DNA of 64,000 bases from Ga0077523 sp038324085 (GTDB lineage: Bacteria; Pseudomonadota; Gammaproteobacteria; Burkholderiales; Ga0077523): positions 1 through 64,000 of the forward strand of contig JBBQHP010000008.1 of the NCBI GenBank assembly GCA_038324085.1, written 5' to 3'. Numbering within the stretch: the stretch's first letter is position 1; each line of letters begins with the position of its first letter. The notes beneath the pieces were generated by a model that worked only from the letters and a program-made list of their open reading frames with translations, was not told where the DNA came from and did not search any database. Shown in pieces: positions 11,452 to 19,775 of this stretch. A program made the position numbers and the translations under genes.

Positions 11452-11823
11452 ATGAGCATCGTCGCCGAACCGTTCCTGCACACCCACAGCACCTTCCGTA
11501 CGCGCTCGAGTCGCCAGTTACGCATGGCCGCCGAGCGACTGCTGTGGACTTATCTACGCGAAGGTCGCTTCCCGGGTGGGCGCTTCCGGCGCCAGTATCT
11601 GATCGACACCTGGCTCGCCGACTTTGCCTGCCCCGAAGCGAAACTCGTGATCGAGATCGAGAGCGATCTGACGCCCGCACTGGCGCTGCATGCCCTCTCC
11701 CGTCGCAGCTTCCTCGAGTCAAAGGGATTCCGGGTGCTCCGCTTCTCCGATCGTGACGTGCTGATCGATACCCGCGCCGTGCTCGGAGCCATTCGCGGAG
11801 CGCTGGCTGCGAAGAGTTCCTGA
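11452..11823 (+). CDS. DUF559-type endonuclease-like protein
   Basis: 123-residue protein of the DUF559 / Vsr-like PD-(D/E)XK superfamily, with LREGRFPGGRFRRQYLIDTW, ADFACPEAKLVIEIE and a C-terminal SKGFRVLRFSDRDVL. The usual DGxxH after the catalytic strand is replaced by ESDLTP, so catalytic activity is uncertain. A GGAGGA ribosome site precedes the ATG. It stands between lexA and imuA, which invites a DNA-repair role, but DUF559 genes are scattered widely and the link is only positional. Confidence 0.8.
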   Translation: MSIVAEPFLHTHSTFRTRSSRQLRMAAERLLWTYLREGRFPGGRFRRQYLIDTWLADFACPEAKLVIEIESDLTPALALHALSRRSFLESKGFRVLRFSDRDVLIDTRAVLGAIRGALAAKSS

Positions 11824-11973
11824 CCGTCGGGACAGCAGGATAATCGACGCGAAGGCTCGCCCCGTGGAGAGGACGCAGCGCAAGGAGGATCCGGGGCACG
11901 CCCTCTGAGATCCCCGGGCGCTGAGGTTGCAAGAATCCGGTCGTGCAACCTTGCTTCTCGGCCCCGCGCTACT

Positions 11974-11989
11974 CCGTATATATCCGTGG
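11974..11989 (+). promoter_or_regulatory. Possible degenerate LexA box before imuA
   Basis: CCGTATATATCCGTGG resembles the left half and AT-rich centre of a LexA box (CTGTATATATATACAG), but the right half is poor. It lies about 65 bases before the imuA start. imuA-imuB-dnaE2 cassettes are normally LexA-controlled and I see no better box here; it may be a weak or decayed operator. Confidence 0.25.
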
Positions 11990-12054
11990 TGCACGGCCTG
12001 TGCGGGTTTCCCGGCGTTGCAGCGAGTCATCTGATCGTCGAATCGCCCCGAGCC

Positions 12055-12897
12055 ATGAGCGTTGTTACCGAGCCTACCCTCGACGCCCTGCTCCAGGGCA
12101 CCCATATCTGGCGCGGCGACAGCCAGGCCGAGGTGGCCGTGCCAAGCGTGCCCACCGGCCATGGTGCGCTCGACGCATTGCTGCCCGGCGGGGGCTGGCC
12201 GCGGGCCGCACTGGTCGAGCTGCTGGTACCACGCCAGGGAATCGGTGAATTGTCGCTGCTGATACCCATGCTGGCGCGCTTGTCCGGCACCGGACAATGG
12301 ATCGCTTTGATCGCCCCGCCGCACATTCCCTATGCGCCCGCACTCGCCACTGCGGGCATCGACCTGGCGCGCCTGCTGATCGTGCATCCAGGCAACGGCG
12401 GCGACACCCTCTGGGCGATGGAACAGACGCTCGGTTCGGGCAGTTGCAGCGCCGTGATCGGCTGGCCCTCATTCGTGAACGAACGCGGTCTGCGGCGCCT
12501 CCAGCTCGCAGCCGAGACCGGACGCGCGCTCGGCGTGTATTTCTCCTCGGGTCAGTCGACCAGCAGTTCGCTCGCGGCGCTGCGCCTGCAACTCACGCCT
12601 GCGGCAGAACGATTGCGCGTGCATGTGCTGAAAGTGCGGGGTAGCGGTCTCGGTGCCACGCTCATGCTCGATACCAGGCCCAAAGCCCCCTCGCTCCGTT
12701 CGTCTTCGCTTCCTTCATCTGCGCCCCTCCCGGCCGCTGCCCTTCCCTCGGGCAACGCCTCGCTTCCCTCATCCTCATCCTTGCTCCCGGAGGGAGAAGG
12801 GGATGTATTTCTTTTGCCTCCCGGGAGAGAAATCAAGGAGGAAGGCGGCTTTGCGCGCAGTGCGCAGAGCGCAACGATCGACCCGCCGTGCGTCTGA
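12055..12897 (+). CDS. imuA: ImuA, SOS mutagenesis cassette protein
   Basis: RecA/SulA-like protein of the ImuA-ImuB-DnaE2 translesion cassette, 280 residues. The ATG at 12055 gives MSVVTEPTLDALLQGTHIWR and the family pattern VPTGHGALDALLPGGGWPRA followed by ELLVPRQGIGELSLL. The core ends near residue 215 (GLGATLMLD). The remaining 65 residues are Ser/Pro-rich low complexity, and part of them (from about residue 238) is encoded by a REP-like repeat. The gene is 15 bases upstream of imuB. Confidence 0.9.
   Translation: MSVVTEPTLDALLQGTHIWRGDSQAEVAVPSVPTGHGALDALLPGGGWPRAALVELLVPRQGIGELSLLIPMLARLSGTGQWIALIAPPHIPYAPALATAGIDLARLLIVHPGNGGDTLWAMEQTLGSGSCSAVIGWPSFVNERGLRRLQLAAETGRALGVYFSSGQSTSSSLAALRLQLTPAAERLRVHVLKVRGSGLGATLMLDTRPKAPSLRSSSLPSSAPLPAAALPSGNASLPSSSSLLPEGEGDVFLLPPGREIKEEGGFARSAQSATIDPPCV
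12766..12801 (+). repeat. REP-like repeat copy within imuA
   Basis: 36-base element centred on TGCTCCCGGAGGG. It matches the reverse complement of 15125-15160 inside dnaE2 at 31 of 36 positions. The inner CTCCCGGAG is palindromic. A second GC palindrome (CTCCCGGGAG) follows about 30 bases later. In the imuA frame the element encodes LPSSSSLLPEGEG. Confidence 0.6.
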
Positions 12898-12912
12898 TCC
12901 CGGCCCCCCGCC

Positions 12913-14373
12913 ATGCTCTGGCTCGCACTCGAATTGCCCCGCCTGTCCCTCGAAGTGTTCCGACGCGGCATCGACGCCGCAGCACCCACGGCCATCTCCA
13001 CGGGCGGCAATCGACCAGCCGTGCTGCTCGCCGATGCAGCAGCCGCCCACGCCGGCATACGGCCCGACATGCTGCTGTCTGCGGCTTATGCGCTGCTGCC
13101 CGGGCTGAACGTCCTGCCCCGCGACCCGATTCTCGAGTTGCAGGCCCTCGAAGGGCTCGCCTTGTGGGGTGAACAGTTCACCCCCACGCTGTGCCTTGCT
13201 GCACCGGCGGCACTGCTGCTCGAGATCAGCGGTTCACTCAAACTCTTCGGCGGGCTCGGCGCCTTGACCCACCTCGTGCGCACCGGGCTCGAGGAACTCG
13301 GTTTCGCTGCGAACCTCACCTGCGCGCCCACACCCGCAGGCGCGCTGATGCTCGCCCGCAACGGTCTCGACACGTTCGTCACCGAGCTCGAAGCGATGCG
13401 CACCCGCCTCGCGCAATTGCCCGTCGAGGGTCTGGACACCGATCCCGCCACTGTCGCGGCCCTCGCGCGGCTGGGTCTGCGGAGCGTCGGAGAAGTCCTG
13501 CGCCTGCCGCGCGACGGCCTGGCGCGCAGGTTCGGCCGCGCACTCGTGGATCATCTGGACCAGGCTTTCGGCCATCGCCCTGATCCGCGAGCCCCGTTCG
13601 TGCCTCCACCACGCTTCTCGAGCCGGCTCGTCTTGCCCGCACCGGTACCGGAGATGGAGCAACTGCTGTTCGGACTGAAACGGCTCACGCTCGAGTTTGC
13701 GGGATTTCTCGCGGCACGCCAGGCGGGTGTAACGCGTTTCACCGTTGCACTCGAGCACGAAGATCACCCGCCCACGCGGGTGCGCGTGGAGTTGTCCATG
13801 CCGAGTCGCGACAGCGCCCATCTCATCTTGCTGCTGCGCGAACGGCTGCCGCGCATCACGTTGCCGCAACCGGTCGAAGCGTTCGCTCTCGTGGCCGAGG
13901 AGACCATGCAACTCGTGCCGGGCAATTTCTCCTTCTTCAGCGAGCGCGGCCACGCCGTCGAAGACCGGGCCGCGCTGGTGGAGCGGCTGCGTGCGCGGCT
14001 CGGACGCGAGGCCGTGCACGGCCTCATCCTGGTGCCCGAGCATCGACCGGAATTGGCGTGGCGCGAATCCGAGCCGGGGACGCCGCAGGCAAGCCCGCCG
14101 TCAGCGCCGCGCCCGCTGTGGCTGCTGGAAGCCCCCCGCGCGCTGCTCATGGACGATCGCGGGCCGCGCCTGGATGGCCCGCTTCGGATTGGATCGGGAC
14201 CCGAACGCATCGAAAGCGGCTGGTGGGACGACGGGGATGTACGCCGCGACTATTTCGTCGCGACAAATCCGGAAGGCGCACGGTTCTGGGTCTATCGCGA
14301 GCACGCGACCCGTGGTGACGAGAGTGGAAAAACGGCAGGTGTCACGTGGTTCCTGCATGGCGTCTTCGCATGA
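12913..14373 (+). CDS. imuB: ImuB, inactive Y-family polymerase homologue
   Basis: 486-residue Y-family DNA polymerase relative that bridges ImuA, DnaE2 and the sliding clamp during mutagenic bypass. It starts MLWLALELPRLSLEVFRRG. The acidic catalytic triad of true Y-family enzymes is missing: the DxD position reads ALELPRL and the DE position is LLEISGSLKLFGG. A clamp-binding-like QLLFGL motif lies near residue 257. It sits between imuA (15 bases) and dnaE2, the expected order. Confidence 0.92.
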   Translation: MLWLALELPRLSLEVFRRGIDAAAPTAISTGGNRPAVLLADAAAAHAGIRPDMLLSAAYALLPGLNVLPRDPILELQALEGLALWGEQFTPTLCLAAPAALLLEISGSLKLFGGLGALTHLVRTGLEELGFAANLTCAPTPAGALMLARNGLDTFVTELEAMRTRLAQLPVEGLDTDPATVAALARLGLRSVGEVLRLPRDGLARRFGRALVDHLDQAFGHRPDPRAPFVPPPRFSSRLVLPAPVPEMEQLLFGLKRLTLEFAGFLAARQAGVTRFTVALEHEDHPPTRVRVELSMPSRDSAHLILLLRERLPRITLPQPVEAFALVAEETMQLVPGNFSFFSERGHAVEDRAALVERLRARLGREAVHGLILVPEHRPELAWRESEPGTPQASPPSAPRPLWLLEAPRALLMDDRGPRLDGPLRIGSGPERIESGWWDDGDVRRDYFVATNPEGARFWVYREHATRGDESGKTAGVTWFLHGVFA

Positions 14374-14399
14374 AGACACTTCGCCCGACCTGCGCGCGC

Positions 14400-14594
14400 T
14401 CAGATGGTGCTGCCCAGCAGTTTGAGGATCTCCGCGCGCTTCGCTTCTTCCTCGACTTGCTGCGGATCGGCCACGGACCGCTCACCGGTATCGCGCAGTG
14501 CTTCGCGCAACAGTTCGCGGAACAGGTCGCGATGCTCATCCATCAGCTCGAGGATGGCGAGCTTGATGAGGCTCTTCAATTGTTCTTCGGTCAT
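14400..14594 (-). CDS. Small helical protein of unknown function
   Basis: 64 residues, MTEEQLKSLIKLAILELMDE onwards, strongly charged and almost wholly helical in appearance (EHRDLFRELLREALRDTG, then QQVEEEAKRAEILKLLG). It is encoded opposite to, and between, imuB and dnaE2; its stop is 27 bases from the imuB stop. The composition recalls small antitoxin-like proteins, but no toxin gene is adjacent and I do not recognise the family. Its upstream region overlaps the dnaE2 leader. Confidence 0.6.
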   Translation of the reverse strand: MTEEQLKSLIKLAILELMDEHRDLFRELLREALRDTGERSVADPQQVEEEAKRAEILKLLGSTI

Positions 14595-14660
14595 GGCTTC
14601 AGGGTGCGCACGCCCGCGGGGCAGCACCATTGTGTCACAGCAGGGCGCGCCTGATACACA

Positions 14661-17600
14661 GTGAAAACCGTCTTCGCAGAACTTCACTGCCTGAGCAATT
14701 TCAGTTTCCTGCGCGGTGCCTCGCATGCGCAGGAACTGGTGGTTCGCGCCAAGGCGCTCGGCTATGCCGCGCTCGCCCTCACCGACGAATGCTCGCTCGC
14801 CGGCGTGGTGCGAGCACACGAAGCAGCGAAAGAACATGGCTTGCATCTCATCATCGGCACGGAGATCCAACTCGTCGATGGACCGAAACTCGTGTTGCTT
14901 GCAACGGATCGCGAAAGCTACGGCAATCTCTGCGCACTGATCACACGCGGACGCCGTAACGCGGGCAAGGGCACCTATCGACTCACCCGTGCCGATCTCG
15001 ACGACGGCGTACCGGGATGTCTCGCGTTGCTGATCGGCGAGACGGTGGACGAATGCGCCGGGACGCCCGCGGCTTCGATTCCCGCCGCCCCCGACGAAGA
15101 GCAAAGTGGAAGCGGAAGTACTCACCCTTCACCCTCCGGGAGCAGGGCTGGGGACGAGGGCAGCGCAGCGCTACCCCGCGGGGGGGTCGGGGATGCAGAA
15201 ACGGTATCCGCGGCACCCTTCGTACCCGAAACCTCGCGCAGGAACGCCGACTGGCTCCACCGCCGGTTCGCAGATCGCGCGTGGATCGCGGTCGAATTGC
15301 ACCATGGGCCGCACGACGCGGACCATCTCCTGCGCATGCAGGCGCTCGCGCGCTCGAGCGGACTGCCGCTGGTGGCGAGCAACGATGTGCACATGCACGC
15401 GCGCGGACGACGCGCGCTGCAGGATGTGCTCACGGCTGCGCGCATTGGCACCTCGGTGGCGCAAGCCGGTCGCGCGTTGTTCCCCAACGCGGAACGCCAT
15501 CTGCGACCGATCGCGAAGCTCGCCCGTCTGTACCCGGCGCAATGGCTGGCCGCATCGGTGGCGATTGCTCGTCGCTGCACTTTCTCGCTCGACGAACTGC
15601 GCTACGAGTATCCGGAGGAGGTGGTGGCGTCGGGACAAACCCCGACGAGCTGGCTGCGCAAGCTGGTGGAAGACGGACTGCGCTGGCGCTACCGGAGCGA
15701 CCCGGCACCGGCATCGGTGCGCACGCTCATCGAGCACGAACTGGCCCTCATCGCCGAACTGCGCTACGAGGCCTATTTCCTCACCGTGTATGACATCGTC
15801 CACTTCGCACGCTCGCAAGGCATCCTGTGTCAGGGGCGCGGCTCGGCGGCGAACTCGGCGGTCTGCTATGCGCTCGGGATCACCGAAGTGGATCCGGCGC
15901 GCGGAACGTTGCTGTTCGAACGCTTCATCTCGAAGGAACGCAACGAACCGCCGGACATCGACGTGGATTTCGAGCACCAGCGCCGCGAGGAAGTGATCCA
16001 GTACATCTACGCGAAATACGGCCGCCATCGCGCCGCGCTCGCGGCCACCGTGATCAGCTACCGCGCGAAAAGCGCGTTCCGCGACGTGGGCAAGGCCCTC
16101 GGGCTCGATCTGGCGCAAGTGAACCGCATCGCGCAGAACCTCGCCTTCTGGGACCGGGGCGGTGAGGTCCCGGAGCGGCTGCGCGAGTCCGGCTTCGATC
16201 CCGAGTCGCGGATGATGCGGCGCCTGCTCGCGCTCACTCAGCAATTGATCGGTTTTCCGCGCCACCTGTCGCAGCACGTGGGTGGCTTCGTGATCTCGCG
16301 CGGGCCGCTCGATCGCATGGTCCCGATCGAGAATGCCGCGATGGATGCACGGACGGTGATCCAGTGGGACAAGGACGACCTCGACACGCTCGGTCTGCTA
16401 AAGGTCGACGTACTGGCGCTCGGCATGCTCTCCGCGATCCGGCGGGCGCTCGCCATGGCAGGCGCATGGCGCGGAGCACCGATCACCATGCAGGACATAC
16501 CAGCGGAGGATCCGGCCGTCTACGCGATGCTGCAGCGTGCCGACAGCGTAGGCGTATTCCAGATCGAGTCGCGCGCCCAGATGTCGATGCTGCCGCGATT
16601 GAAACCGCAATGCTTCTACGATCTCGTGATCGAAGTCGCGATCGTGCGCCCCGGTCCGATCCAGGGCGGCATGGTGCACCCCTATCTACGGCGACGGCAG
16701 GGGGTGGAAGCCGTCACCTATCCGAGCGAGAAAGTACGCGGCGTGCTCGAGCGCACGCTGGGCATACCCATCTTCCAGGAACAGGTGATGCAACTCGCCG
16801 TGGTGGCCGCGGGCTTCACGCCGGGCGAGGCGGACGGGCTGCGCCGCTCCATGGCCGCATGGCGGCGCAAGGGCGGACTGGAACACTACGAACGCAAACT
16901 GATCGACGGCATGTGCGAGCGCGGCTATACGGAGCAATTCGCGCAGCAGATCTACCAGCAGATCCGGGGCTTCGGCGAATACGGGTTTCCCGAATCGCAT
17001 TCGGCAAGCTTCGCGCTGCTGGTCTACGACTCGGCGTGGCTGAAGCACCATCATCCCGCGGCGTTCTGCGCCGGGCTGCTCAACAGCCAGCCGATGGGTT
17101 TCTATTCGCCCTCGCAACTGGTGCAGGACGCGCAGCGGCACGGCGTCGAAGTGCTGCCGGTGGATGTGCTGGTGAGCCAGTGGGATTGTGAACTCGAACT
17201 CGCCAGTTCCGCTCCGGCGCTCCCCGGGGTCGATGCGGCAAAGAGCGCGTCGAGCGCGCCAACCCCGGTGCTTCCCTCGTGGCAGGCGACAGTGGCAACA
17301 GATGAGGCGACGACATCCCTGCCCGCCGTTCGCCTCGGCCTGCGCATGATCGCGGGCTTCCCTCAGGCTGCCGCCGAGCGGCTGATCGCGGCTCGCCGGG
17401 AGCCGTTCGCCGATTTCGAGCAACTCGCCCTGCAGGCGCAGTTGAATCGCCACGATCTCGAATGCCTTGCCCGCGCCGATGCGCTGGCAAGGCTCACAGG
17501 TCATCGGCGGGAAGCGCTGTGGCAAGTGGCGGGCATCGAAGCGCGCCCGCCAGTGCTCAGGGACGCACCGATACACGAGCAGCAGCCGCTGCTGCCCGAA

Positions 17601-18029
17601 CCGACCGAAGGCGAGACGATCGTGGCCGACTATTCGAGCCTGGGACTCACGCTCGGCAGGCATCCGCTGGCATTGCTGCGACCCCATCTCGACCGCCTGC
17701 GCATGTTCACCGCGACCCGCCTGCTCACGGCGCGCCACGGCCAACTGGTCCGCGCGGCGGGACTGGTCACCTGTCGCCAACGACCCGGCACCGCGAGCGG
17801 CGTGATCTTCGTCACGCTCGAGGACGAGACCGGCAGCATCAATGTCGTGGTGTGGCGCGACCTGAGCGAACGGCAACGCCGTCCGCTGCTCGGGGCCCGG
17901 CTTCTGGGCGTGCATGGTGTCCTGGAGCGTGATCGCACCGGCGACGTCACGCATCTCATCGCGGGCAAGCTCGTGGATCTGTCGCATCTGCTCGGTCGGC
18001 TCACGACCCACTCGCGCGACTTTCATTGA
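14661..18029 (+). CDS. dnaE2: Error-prone DNA polymerase DnaE2
   Basis: C-family translesion polymerase, 1122 residues, GTG start. The N-terminal PHP domain (FAELHCLSNFSFLRGASHAQ), polymerase core with CQGRGSAANSAVCY and the acidic PPDIDVDFEHQRREEV, and C-terminal OB-fold (FVTLEDETGSINVVVWRDL) are in order. Two Ser/Ala/Pro-rich inserts interrupt it: about residues 137-190, partly encoded by a REP-like repeat, and about 848-890. Both look like tolerated surface loops. It completes the lexA-imuA-imuB-dnaE2 mutagenesis group. Confidence 0.95.
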   Translation: MKTVFAELHCLSNFSFLRGASHAQELVVRAKALGYAALALTDECSLAGVVRAHEAAKEHGLHLIIGTEIQLVDGPKLVLLATDRESYGNLCALITRGRRNAGKGTYRLTRADLDDGVPGCLALLIGETVDECAGTPAASIPAAPDEEQSGSGSTHPSPSGSRAGDEGSAALPRGGVGDAETVSAAPFVPETSRRNADWLHRRFADRAWIAVELHHGPHDADHLLRMQALARSSGLPLVASNDVHMHARGRRALQDVLTAARIGTSVAQAGRALFPNAERHLRPIAKLARLYPAQWLAASVAIARRCTFSLDELRYEYPEEVVASGQTPTSWLRKLVEDGLRWRYRSDPAPASVRTLIEHELALIAELRYEAYFLTVYDIVHFARSQGILCQGRGSAANSAVCYALGITEVDPARGTLLFERFISKERNEPPDIDVDFEHQRREEVIQYIYAKYGRHRAALAATVISYRAKSAFRDVGKALGLDLAQVNRIAQNLAFWDRGGEVPERLRESGFDPESRMMRRLLALTQQLIGFPRHLSQHVGGFVISRGPLDRMVPIENAAMDARTVIQWDKDDLDTLGLLKVDVLALGMLSAIRRALAMAGAWRGAPITMQDIPAEDPAVYAMLQRADSVGVFQIESRAQMSMLPRLKPQCFYDLVIEVAIVRPGPIQGGMVHPYLRRRQGVEAVTYPSEKVRGVLERTLGIPIFQEQVMQLAVVAAGFTPGEADGLRRSMAAWRRKGGLEHYERKLIDGMCERGYTEQFAQQIYQQIRGFGEYGFPESHSASFALLVYDSAWLKHHHPAAFCAGLLNSQPMGFYSPSQLVQDAQRHGVEVLPVDVLVSQWDCELELASSAPALPGVDAAKSASSAPTPVLPSWQATVATDEATTSLPAVRLGLRMIAGFPQAAAERLIAARREPFADFEQLALQAQLNRHDLECLARADALARLTGHRREALWQVAGIEARPPVLRDAPIHEQQPLLPEPTEGETIVADYSSLGLTLGRHPLALLRPHLDRLRMFTATRLLTARHGQLVRAAGLVTCRQRPGTASGVIFVTLEDETGSINVVVWRDLSERQRRPLLGARLLGVHGVLERDRTGDVTHLIAGKLVDLSHLLGRLTTHSRDFH
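15125..15160 (-). repeat. REP-like repeat copy within dnaE2
   Basis: On the minus strand this is the partner of the element at 12766-12801 (31 of 36 identical, sharing TGCTCCCGGAGGG and GAAGGG). It is in frame inside the PHP-domain region of dnaE2, near residues 155-167, and in the opposite orientation to the imuA copy. Confidence 0.6.
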
Positions 18030-18096
18030 CGCCGCCAGGCGGCAGCGGTAGCGTGCCGGCGCAATAACAACAACAAGAAAAAAATCATAAACCGAC

Positions 18097-18978
18097 TTGT
18101 CACCCGTGAGCGATATCCTCCCCATCATCGCCTTCGGATTCGTGCTGGGCATGCGCCACGCCACGGATGCCGATCATGTCATCGCCGTGGCAACCATCGT
18201 GAGCCGCGAAGCGAGCATCCGCGGCGCGGCCCTGATCGGCGCCACCTGGGGCATCGGCCATACTCTCACCATCCTGGCCGTGGGCGGCGTCATCATCGCG
18301 CTCCATGTTGCCATACCACCCCGCGTAGGCCTGATGATGGAATTCGCGGTGGCCGTGATGCTGGTCCTGCTCGGTCTCGTCGCATTGACCGACATGCCGA
18401 CGCGCCTGCGCCGCAGGCGCACGGCGCCCGGAAATCGCGGACCGGTACGCTACCAGCCCACCGGACCGATCCAGGCACACACCGTGGTTGGACTCGAGGT
18501 GCGCGCCCATTCCCACGCGCACGTGCATGCGCATGGCGACTACCTGCATCGCCATCGCCATGGTCACGGAGCGGACGCGCATGGTCACGCCGAAGACGCC
18601 ACGCCGCAGGCGTTCCTCGATCGCGCGTTCGGTGGACTGACCGTGTATCACTGGGTGAGACCGCTCGTCGTCGGCGTGGTGCACGGACTCGCCGGATCGG
18701 CGGCGGTGGCCTTGCTGGTCCTGACGGAGATCCATGATCCCCTCTGGGGGATTGCCTACCTCGCCCTGTTCGGTGTCGGCACCGTGGCCGGCATGATGGC
18801 CGTGACCGCGGCGATCGCCCTGCCCTTCGCCTTCAGCGCGAAGCAGTTGCCCAAATTCAATTCCCTGTTGCGACTGCTCTGTGGCGCCCTCAGCATCGGC
18901 TTCGGCCTCTACCTGATGTGGCGGATCGGCCTGGTCGACGGCTTGTTCTCGAACCACCCGGACTGGCATCCGCACTGA
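18097..18978 (+). CDS. NiCoT/UreH-type nickel permease
   Basis: 293-residue inner-membrane protein with about six hydrophobic segments and the nickel/cobalt signature HATDADH at 21-27. A histidine-rich loop spans about 166-198 (HSHAHVHAHGDYLHRHRHGH). Together these point to high-affinity nickel uptake, as in UreH-like proteins that feed urease. The TTG at 18097 gives the full N-terminus; a GTG at 18106 is an alternative. No clear ribosome site decides between them. It lies 67 bases after dnaE2, probably with its own promoter. Confidence 0.85.
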   Translation: MSPVSDILPIIAFGFVLGMRHATDADHVIAVATIVSREASIRGAALIGATWGIGHTLTILAVGGVIIALHVAIPPRVGLMMEFAVAVMLVLLGLVALTDMPTRLRRRRTAPGNRGPVRYQPTGPIQAHTVVGLEVRAHSHAHVHAHGDYLHRHRHGHGADAHGHAEDATPQAFLDRAFGGLTVYHWVRPLVVGVVHGLAGSAAVALLVLTEIHDPLWGIAYLALFGVGTVAGMMAVTAAIALPFAFSAKQLPKFNSLLRLLCGALSIGFGLYLMWRIGLVDGLFSNHPDWHPH

Positions 18979-19047
18979 GCGACGGGCAAAGTCGTATGAA
19001 CGTCTTGAAAAACGTGTGACAACGTGTGGAAAACAAAGCACTTTCCG

Positions 19048-19076
19048 TTGACGCTTGACGAGCGTGCCCCTAAAGT
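19048..19076 (+). promoter_or_regulatory. Sigma70-like promoter, possibly leaderless
   Basis: TTGACG, 17-base spacer, TAAAGT. The ATG of the next gene is only 6 bases beyond the -10 element, so transcription would begin at or next to the start codon, implying a leaderless message. Confidence 0.45.
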
Positions 19077-19082
19077 CGCGCC

Positions 19083-19670
19083 ATGACCGCAAACGTGGAC
19101 AAATCCGGGGCTGTATTGCCGAAGTACCCCATCAAGGGGGTCGCGACATTCACGCTGCTGGTCGCACTGTCCGCTTTCGCGGCGTATGTCGGGCTGCGTG
19201 AATTCCGTTCGTCTGCACCGGCGGCGCCCGTGGCGAATGCGGCCTTCATGGCTGACCCACAACTGCCTTCGCTGACGCCGGAAGAAGAAGCCTACGCTGC
19301 AGCGCTCTGGCCCATTCACAGCGCAGTAAAGCAGGCCGCGATTCGCATGACGTTCGCCGGATTGAACTACAAGACCGGCGACCAGGATGCCAAGGCGCTA
19401 CAGGCCAAGGTCCAGCCATTGATTCCGGTATTCGAATCTGCGGCCCGCGACACGGCGCGCCTCGCGCCCCCGCCGACGCTGGCGGATGCTCATGCCAGCT
19501 ACCGGGCGGCGATCGATGCGTACGCGGCCGCCTCCCGGGAAATGTTAAAGATCGTCGCGGACGGAAGCGAAGACCATCTGCTCATTGCTCACCGGGGCAG
19601 CGAGCAGGCAGGCGTCACGCTCCTCAAGCTCTCCGATGTGCTCTGGCCGGGAGAGTACAAGCCGAATTGA
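19083..19670 (+). CDS. Membrane-anchored hypothetical protein
   Basis: 195 residues, not recognised. One hydrophobic segment at about 19-37 (GVATFTLLVALSAFAAYVGL) would anchor the protein with most of it in the periplasm. The rest is predominantly helical, about 65-185, and looks like a four-helix bundle (EEEAYAAALWPIHSAVKQAA and DAHASYRAAIDAYAAASREM). It lies 105 bases before the exported metallo-beta-lactamase gene. No function is proposed. Confidence 0.7.
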   Translation: MTANVDKSGAVLPKYPIKGVATFTLLVALSAFAAYVGLREFRSSAPAAPVANAAFMADPQLPSLTPEEEAYAAALWPIHSAVKQAAIRMTFAGLNYKTGDQDAKALQAKVQPLIPVFESAARDTARLAPPPTLADAHASYRAAIDAYAAASREMLKIVADGSEDHLLIAHRGSEQAGVTLLKLSDVLWPGEYKPN

Positions 19671-19775
19671 GTCCTATCAGCGGCGGGTGCCGGACGACGA
19701 ACAGCACCCGACGCCGCGTGAGCGCAGTGCAGTTCGTCCATAGCAAGAACAACGTCAACACGAGGGAGAGAGCAA

